Shown here piece after piece: positions 57,068 to 64,000 of a DNA stretch of 64,000 bases. The stretch spans positions 2,542,001 through 2,606,000 of the forward strand of contig JAJFPB010000007.1 of NCBI GenBank assembly GCA_020881915.1, given 5' to 3'. Each line of letters begins with the position of its first letter. Positions within the stretch are counted from its first letter, which is position 1. The notes beneath the pieces were generated by a model. That model was not told the origin of the DNA and did not search any database. It was given only the letters and a program-made list of their open reading frames with translations. The translations under genes and the position numbers were made by a program. The stretch comes from Paramyrothecium sp. XJ0827. Taxonomy: Eukaryota > Ascomycota > Sordariomycetes > Hypocreales > Stachybotryaceae.

Positions 57068-58807
57068 ATCGCCACGTTGTCTGCGTCAAAGGGAGCTGGA
57101 ATCGGACCGTCCGCGTCCTCGGACCAGGCTGTTGTTGTTGTTGTTGCTGCCACCGCCCCTTCTGAGGCCATCGCCCACTGTTGCCTTGCACGAGACGACG
57201 ACGAATCGGACCATCTGCCATCCGGCGACTCTGTGATCGGTCGCGAGCAGTCTCCGCCGCCCCAGTATCCCGCCTCCGAAGCGCCCTCGTCCCCTAGACC
57301 GCCGCCGTTCTCGTCGCTCTACCGGGACCTCGAGAGTAACAACGATCCTTCAGTCGTCGCTGCGCCCGGATCATCAGCCCCGTCTTCTTCCAGCAGATTC
57401 GCCGTTGCGCGGGCTGCATACAAGTCAATCGACGAAGGAGAAGCCTCCGGGTCTGCCTGCGCTGCGCCCGCATACGCCTCTCTCGAGCCCGAGTCTTCAT
57501 CCGTTGACGTCGCCGCGAGGGCCTTCCGCATCGACCCCGTTGCCGAAACCAAGCGTGCGCTTCCCCGCGATACCAAGGGAGAGTCCAGTCGCAAAGACGA
57601 CGACGCAGAACCACCACCTGCTTATACCGAGGGAGACAGTCCTCTCCTCACCTTCACATACCTGATGGCTGCCGCTGGAGGTGCCTCGAGTATCATTACT
57701 CAGGTACAGCAAGGGGGACCGCCCATAAACGCCATTGGAGGTGAGCTTCTGCCCTTTTGCAGAGAGGTCCTGTACTATTCTTGGGTGGATTAAATAGCTG
57801 ACAAGCGAGACATAGATGTCGGCGCCGACGAGACCATTGCGATGGACCTACGGTAAGTGACTAGATATTGTCTCACCTTATTCCCCTGCCAGAATCACTT
57901 GAGCACACAACGCTAACGCAACGACCAGGGGAACCCGTTTTGTCCTTTCTCGCGATGAGCTACTAACTCTGCCCGAGTTTGTGTTGCTATCTTTGTTCCC
58001 CAATGGTCTGTTTCCAGAGGGGCACATGAATGGGTTTTCAGAAGGCGATGCTGTCCAAGTTGATGTGAGTTAACTCCCCAGGTTTTTTCCCCACATGGCA
58101 ACCGTCTGATAACTTCCAGTACGACCCTGCGTCGCTTCAGTACATGTTGGACTTCTTCCGCAACGTGGCTCAGTCTATCCCTCAAGAGCCAACCCCTAGC
58201 TCATCACAGGACGGTGATGCCGTGCCAGTTGAGCCGCTTGGCTCGAGGGACGAAGCCTCGAGGAGGGCTGGCATCATCGTCTTGCGCGAAGATCTTGACT
58301 TCTACGTGATTCCTCCTCGTTCCGACATCAGCCAGCCCGAGATGGTCGAGGTGAAGCGCGCAGCTGCCCGAGCTCTGCAGCAGCAGGACGGCATTTTCTC
58401 CGGACTGAAGCGTAGCGATGAGCCGGGAACTACTGAGGCCCATCTCATCGAAATGCTTACAGCTGGGTAAGTAAACCTTGCATTCCTCACCATGGGTTGA
58501 TCACGGTGCTGACGATGATAGTGGTTTCAACCACGACGACCAGTGGGGCCACCGCGCTGGCGAGCCCAACAAGGCTGTTATTTGCAGTCTCGCCCTAGCG
58601 CGACTTCGCAGTGACATCCGCGGCAACGAGATGGGCAACAACTCGGTCGGCATGGCCCAGAAGCTGCTGCTATTCTGGCGCAAACCCGCCCGCCGCTGCT
58701 GGTGGGAAGGAATCGAGCTTGACAATGTTGAAGGCGTCGACGGCAAGCTCAAGGTCTGGATTCGTCGGGTGTGGACGTTGGAAATGAGTGTCATCGGGCT
58801 CCGTTGA
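57068..58807 (+). CDS. whi2: WHI2-like phosphatase-activator / stress regulator, start unresolved
   Basis: A BTB-fold protein of the Whi2 family, which in yeast links nutrient stress, TORC1 restraint and the Psr phosphatases. Visible exons are 57068-57740, 57816-57852, 57929-58064, 58120-58466 and 58522-58807, all phase-consistent. The core begins LMAAAGGASSIITQVQQGG and includes TRFVLSRDELLTLPEFVLLSLFPNG, DPASLQYMLDFFRNVA and FYVIPPR. The N-terminal 195 codons are Pro/Ser-rich and end EPPPAYTEG, a PPxY motif that could bind a Rsp5-type ubiquitin ligase. This first frame follows a TAA at 57065 and contains no ATG until Met198. Either a short upstream exon is spliced in (phase-0 AG sites at 57091, 57127 and 57166; a GCTAAAT branch-like site at 57063), or translation starts at a near-cognate codon such as ACG 57074 or TTG 57077. 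Confidence 0.8.
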
Positions 58808-59911
58808 CGACGGGGGACAGCGAAGGGGGTATTGGGCTGTGAAGGTAGACATCTGATGCATTGCGACAGCCAGGAACGAAGACGAGAAGGTTCATACAGC
58901 AGCAAACATTGTTGGCGGGCGTCAGGGTATTATCGGATTAGTTTCCGTGTTGATTCAATATCAAGCTGCATGTAGCTTGCTCTCTTTAGTTTTATTTATA
59001 TGTTCTTTTTGTTCTTTTATTCTTAATCCACATCTCGGGCTTCATCAATCCACGGATCTTCCACCCCTTGCGAGCCGTCTCGTATTCTCCGGCTGATGCA
59101 AAGTGCTCGCTTGTGATCGAACTATGGGACACGGGACAAGTTTGTTTGGTGCTACGCAACAGGTAGGAAGCGATGCAGCCATCTGTGGATTAACGCGATT
59201 CACTTAATGGGCTAAATACTGTACATATCAACCACAATGCACAGCACGCAAGCCATGAGATGTCACAGCCCAGCATCAATCCTTACGTTATGGAAACAAC
59301 GCCTGGGGTATCCCCTCCCCTCCCCCGGATTCATCTTCCTAATGTGGTCATGGTCGCAGATGTCAATGTCCCATCAGGCAAAGCAACGCGGGGGAGGTGG
59401 GATCGGCATCCGTCAAACAAGATTCAATTCGTCAGGGGGAGCATCTGCCGCCATTCTCCGCACATCCAACCGAAGGCTAGCCAGAGGACCACATTGGGAA
59501 ACTGGGCAAAAAGGGACCTTAACACGATCAGGTTTTTTTATTGCCTGTTCGCTTCAGTGGTTCCCCCTTCACTAAGCAGCCCAATCAGGGAATGACCGCA
59601 GGCAGGGTGAGGGACGGAACCGGGATGCTCTGCCTTCTTCGTGTCTGTCGACCCTTGTGGTTCACATGTAATGCTACTTGATGCTTAATAGAGCGTGCGG
59701 AGGCGCGGATCGTGGCCGAGGCCGAGGCCTGGAAGCGAAGAGGAGAAGGGAGGGACGATGTGAGTCTCGTGCATGGAGATGATGGGGGGCGCGAGCAACA
59801 CATATAGGAACGAAGCGACGACCCGAAAATGGTGCTACACCACATTGTCGGCTTGTTCTTGCTGAGGATCTGAACCGATATCAGAGACTAAGCGTGTACT
59901 AACTGCCCATC
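58808..59911. other. Intergenic region upstream of the FAD oxidase gene
   Basis: Contains the 3' flank of the WHI2-like gene, T-rich near 58985-59030, and the promoter of the next plus-strand gene. Short frames on both strands do not look coding. Confidence 0.4.
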
Positions 59912-61649
59912 ATGTTGACTCTACGCTGGACGGCCATCTTCGCCTTGCAGCTACAGTCTGCCGCTGCCCTCGTGTATAACACCTTCGCAGGCGAGGGCGC
60001 GCCGGCCTGCTACAATGTCACCCAAGTCCATGAGGCTCGGAGCGTCGACCACATACGGACTCTGGTCAAAGATGCGTCCAGCCGGGGTCAGCTCGTCCGC
60101 GCGGCGGCCAAGGGCCACATGTGGTACGACACGCAGTGCGCCGACGACGAGACGGTCATCATCCGCACCGAGCAGGTCAACCGCATCTGGGACTTTGACC
60201 TCAAGGCCGGCACCGTCATGGTCGAGGCCGGCGTGACCTTCTTCCAGCTCGCCGAGTACCTCCACGAGAGGGGCGCCAACATCGGCACCGGCCTGGTGAA
60301 CTGGAACATTAGCATCGCGGGCAGCATCGCCATGGGCGCGCACCGGACGTCGATCCGCGAGGACGCCGTGGTGGTGGGGGGCGTGCTGTCCATGGACATC
60401 GTCGACGGGCGTGGCGAGATCCGCCACGTGAAGAAGGACGAGTCGAACGACGACTGGCTTGCTGCGTCGACGTCTCTGGGCCTGCTGGGCATCATCGCCA
60501 GGGTCCAGATGAAGATCTTTCCGGAGACGAAGATTTACTCGATGCAAAAGACGTGAGTGCGGCGTAGATGATCGATGTTTATGGCATATACTAAGACAAT
60601 CCAGGCTCGAAGAGAAGGACGTTCTTGACGGCGACATTTACGGCTTGATCGCTCCGTATCTCACTGCAAACCTCTGGGTATGGCCCCCTTCATGTTACTC
60701 TAGCATTGCCAACTAACAAACAATAGTGGTGGCCGTACAAGCGCAAGTTCCATTGGCGATACTACGACGCCGTTGACCCGTCAGTTAGCGACCAGGAGGG
60801 GTTTCAGTCGACCTTCTCAATCACGTCGTTGGAGGCCGGCGCCGCCACAGCCCTCCTTGAGAGCGGCAAGGTGCTGCCAACGTCCAACTGGCTCGCCGAG
60901 GAGATCTTCTTTGGGCTCTGGGAGAAGCCCAACTTCCGCGAGAAGACGAACAACACGGAAATTGACCAGTGGCCCGTGTACGGGTGGAACTACGACGTGC
61001 TCATCGGCGGGCTGTACCCGGACCAGCGGCCGCTGTGGGAGTACGGGCTCGACGGGTACACGCTGGAGCTGGCGTTCCCGGTGACGCGGGCCAACGAGAT
61101 GCTGAAGCGCGTGCGGCAGCTGTTCGACGACGAGTCCCGGAAGCTGCGCGTCATGGCGGCGACGTACCGCAGCGGCATCAACATCAAGTTCGGCAAGGCG
61201 CACAAGGACTTCCTTGGCCAGGTGACGACGGGCACGGCCGACGGGGAGGACTGGAGCAAGGGCACCATCATGTTCGACTTCCCGACATACAAGCCCGCGA
61301 CGGGTGACCACAAGCGCTACAACGAGCAGTTCTGTAAGTGAAAGCCCCCCTTTGCCCTCTTCCCTGCGCTTGTCTTTGCATGAGTATAGCTTCAAGACAC
61401 GTTGCGCTCAAGGGCTCAAGAACATCTGCTGACAAGCAATAATTCGTAGACATCAACCTGGCCAACAAGCTCGTCGACGAGTTCCCCTGCCGGCCGCACT
61501 GGACGAAGAACACCAGGGACGTCTTCAAGCGCTCGGTGAAGAACCTAGACCCGGGCTACCTGGCGCGGTTCAAGGCGGTCAGGAAGAAGTTTGACCCCAA
61601 TGGAATCTACCGCAGCGTTGTAGGGGAGATTATTGGCATGTACAATTGA
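59912..61649 (+). CDS. Secreted FAD-linked sugar-lactone oxidase-like protein
   Basis: A VAO-type flavoenzyme related to D-arabinono-1,4-lactone and L-gulonolactone oxidases. Exons 59912-60552, 60605-60677, 60727-61333 and 61450-61649 encode 506 residues. A signal peptide is evident (MLTLRWTAIFALQLQSAAAL), unlike mitochondrial Alo1, so this paralogue is probably extracellular or in the secretory pathway. The FAD-binding domain follows (about 40-200), with the histidine of AAAKGHMWYDTQ in the position of the flavin-linked His, then VEAGVTFFQLAEYLHERG and GSIAMGAHRTS. The ALO C-terminal domain ends with RPHWTKN (His457-Lys460), the family's HWxK motif, and FKAVRKKFDPNGIYRS. Substrate cannot be told from sequence. 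A GT32-like glycosyltransferase follows 0.9 kb downstream on the same strand. Confidence 0.88.
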
Positions 61650-62543
61650 GCGGACCCGGCGGAGCATCTCTGTTTGGATGGAGTTGAGGTGATGAGCGGA
61701 GTATATGTCTGCTGAAGTGGCCTCTGAAGGCGATGGGATTGAAGAGTCGATTGCTGTATAAGGCATCGCTGGCTTGGCAACCCCGGAGTAGCTCGTAGGA
61801 AACAGGAGCCCCGTTGCCGCAGACTTGCTCTGCCAAACGCTGTGAAGAAGCCCGCATTTGAACTGTACAGTACAATGCCCGTCAGGCTTTGGATAAGTTA
61901 CGCCTTGATGCTGTACTCGCGAGTTGCCGATCTATTCCCATTCATGCCGTGACCTAGATCTGCCTTTCGTAACAGCATGGACCAGCCAACTGGCTTCATC
62001 CCTTCTTTCAGTCAATGACGTGCTTTGACCGAGTTATCCGTGAGAAAGTCCATGCATCTTGACGGTTCGGATCACGATGCGCCCCGTGGCAGCCAGCGCG
62101 GCGCCATTCACAATCGTAAGAGACTGTGAGAGTTTTAGAGTGCCCCGTGCTCGCGCCGGAACGCCAGTGAGCCACGAAGCAAGGGAGCGATGATGCTTGA
62201 ACGTGCGAATCTAAGATGATGTTTTCCGCATGCGACGTGTCAAGTCCCTTCACATGTCAGCGCCCTCATTGCCTAAAGAGCGAACTATCAGGTTCTGGTC
62301 TATGGTTGTAGCTTGAGTACAGTACATTGTCGGTGACCCTCCTGGAGCTTGTTTTCGGGATCAAAGACAAAGGAAGAGCAGGCAGGGAGAATCAACAGGA
62401 CTTGCTGCAAGTGCAACTTGAGTGATTCATCTGCGAACTCCCTGCTTCAGTCCCGAGACTAATATGCTTCCGAGACATCAAGCACGATGCTGAGACATTG
62501 TACTGGCATGTAAAATGGTCCTCAAACCTGGGAAAATTCCGTG
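61650..62543. other. Intergenic region between the FAD oxidase and the glycosyltransferase
   Basis: Both genes lie on the plus strand; this is 3' flank and promoter. No gene, RNA or clear repeat is visible. Confidence 0.4.
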
Positions 62544-63615
62544 ATGAGGACATATCAGAGACGATTGAAGGCATCAAAAATGCCGCGGAAATACTTGTTG
62601 GTGCTGCTGGCGACGGCGCTGGCCGGCGCGTTGATGGCGGGCTGCTATTATGCCTACGACACGCTGGGAACCTGTAGGTCGCTCATGCTGCCCTCCCTGC
62701 TGCGGAGCGAATCGATGACAAGCACTAACTTGTGACCTCGCTGGGACAGACACGTTTCTCCGAGGCCTCTATCGCCAAGGTTCGTCGGGTTCAGGAACCC
62801 ATACCCAGCTTCAAGACGGAGCACTGCTCTCGCAACCGTTCCCTCAGAAAATTTGGCAGAGCTGGAAGGATGACAGCGAAGACCCGACGGAGAGGACGGT
62901 TGGCTTCCCCCGTCGATGGAGGGCAGTCAACCCAGAATGGCGATACGAGCGGATAACGGACGCGAACGTCGATCTCTACGTCCAAGCTAACTTTGATACT
63001 GCGATATCAAACGTTTTCACAAGTGTCAAGGACCATATATTAAAGGCTGACTTTCTTCGGTACCTCATTATGCTACGAGAGGGCGGCGTATGGGCAGACA
63101 TCGACGTGTTGCCGCACCAGCCTATTTCGGGATGGATTCCCAAGGAATATCAAGGACGAGTCAACATGGTCGTAGGCATCGAAAATGATCATAAAGGGCG
63201 TCCTATCTGGCGGGGATCCAAGTATTCAGTACAGCTATGTCAGTACACAATGCTGGCGAAGCCCAACCATCCAGCGATGGAGAAGGTCGTCAGGCAGGTC
63301 AGCACGAGCCTGGGTCAACTAGCGCACGCCGACGACGAGGATGGCCACGTGACGTTTGAGCAAGTGATGAGCACGACGGGGCCATTCGCGTTCACGAAGG
63401 CCCTGATGGACTACTTTGGCGAGGCGACGGGCGTGGAGCACACGGGCGACGAGCTCAGCAGCCTCGAGCAGCCGCGGCTGATTGGCGACGTGCTGGTGCT
63501 GCCCAGGGACAGCTTCGGGTGGCTGCCTCAGGAGCACACGCGCAAGAAAGGGGATCCGTTGATCTTGGTCGAGCATCTCTTTATAGGGTCTTGGCGTGAT
63601 GGGCACCCTGGCTGA
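62544..63615 (+). CDS. GT32/OCH1-like Golgi glycosyltransferase
   Basis: A type II membrane glycosyltransferase of the DXD-containing GT32 family, which includes alpha-1,6-mannosyltransferase Och1 and transferases acting on sphingolipids and N-glycans. Exons 62544-62673 and 62750-63615 (76-nt intron, CACTAAC branch) encode 331 residues. A short basic cytosolic tail (MRTYQRRLKASK) precedes the membrane anchor (residues 16-37, YLLVLLATALAGALMAGCYYAY). The catalytic domain starts QPFPQKIWQSWK, continues DFLRYLIMLREGGVWADIDVLP with the DXD motif at 160-162, and includes ENDHKGRPIWRG and MSTTGPFAFTKAL. The C-terminus is H-x-FIGSWR-like (EHLFIGSWRDGHPG). The ATG at 62544 supplies the basic tail; ATG 62580 is an alternative. 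The sugar and acceptor are not deducible. Confidence 0.87.
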
Positions 63616-64000
63616 AGCACGGTTTGGAGGGAGGGGATGTATCTGGGAAGGACGGGACTCGTTGTTTCATCTGATCCAGTTGTTTGGAGGTGGAGATGGG
63701 ATGGAGAAAAGGCCCAAAAATAAACCAGACGAAGCGTCACTTTAATCCGAGAAAGTGGGCCGCGCGCATCTCTAGGACTAGAGGCAGAGAGAGGCAGAGA
63801 GAGAGCATGGGTCGGCTCCCCCACGGTGCGGCACCAGGCACTGACTGGCCTGGCCCGGCTCTCTAGGGAAGAGGACGAGAGACTGGGTCTTGTACGTTTC
63901 GATTTTTCGACTTGGGACTTCTGTCGAAAGCGGATCATGGGAAATCACCCATGTTTGGGAAACAATGGGCGATTCCCGAGCTTGGATCGGCGCGCCGCTG
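63616..64000. other. 3' flank of the glycosyltransferase gene to the window edge
   Basis: No gene is visible. A short GAGAGGCA/GAGAGA-rich stretch lies at 63782-63808. Confidence 0.4.

Overview
The window is nuclear DNA of a filamentous ascomycete, most likely a Sordariomycete. Genes carry short (50-110 nt) GT-AG introns with internal CTAAC-type branch points, highly expressed genes are rich in C-ending codons, and the gene set (CPC1, a WHI2-like protein, SRP2, PEX11, KIN1, CAF40) is typical of Pezizomycotina. I see no tRNA or rRNA gene, no intact transposon and no CRISPR array. Gene models below come from reading conserved protein sequence across splice sites with phases checked by hand; they are not transcript-supported.

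Left part (1-26 kb), gene dense: an OPT oligopeptide transporter (+) with one in-frame TAG; the cross-pathway regulator CPC1 (-) with a GCN4-style leader (two uORFs plus a long open frame in phase with CPC1 that has no AUG); a CCDC174-like protein (-) divergent from homoserine dehydrogenase (+); a small membrane protein (-) divergent from TRM8 (+); an MDM1-type sorting nexin (+); an SRP2-like SR protein (+) with a 6-nt microexon; PEX11 (-) divergent from fructose-1,6-bisphosphatase (+); and a CIA30-domain protein (-).

Middle (26-43 kb): about 16.8 kb in which a bZIP factor (31.0-32.1 kb, -) is the only gene I can support. Composition is mixed, not AT-rich, and no transposon proteins are visible.

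Right part (43-64 kb): a Ure2-like glutathione S-transferase with a mitochondrial-type leader (+), CAF40/RCD1 of the CCR4-NOT complex (-), a KIN1/MARK kinase (-), a GPATCH1-like G-patch protein (+), a WHI2-like protein (+) whose frame lacks a visible AUG, a secreted sugar-lactone-oxidase-like FAD enzyme (+), and a GT32/OCH1-like Golgi glycosyltransferase (+).

These are mostly independent housekeeping and regulatory genes, not a biosynthetic cluster. One functional link stands out: CPC1 controls amino-acid biosynthesis genes, its own upstream region carries a perfect TGAGTCA, and the homoserine dehydrogenase start is preceded by a TGACTC core. The most unusual signals concern decoding of mRNA: the CPC1 leader and its interrupted non-AUG extension, the AUG-less WHI2 frame, the OPT in-frame stop, and the SRP2 microexon.
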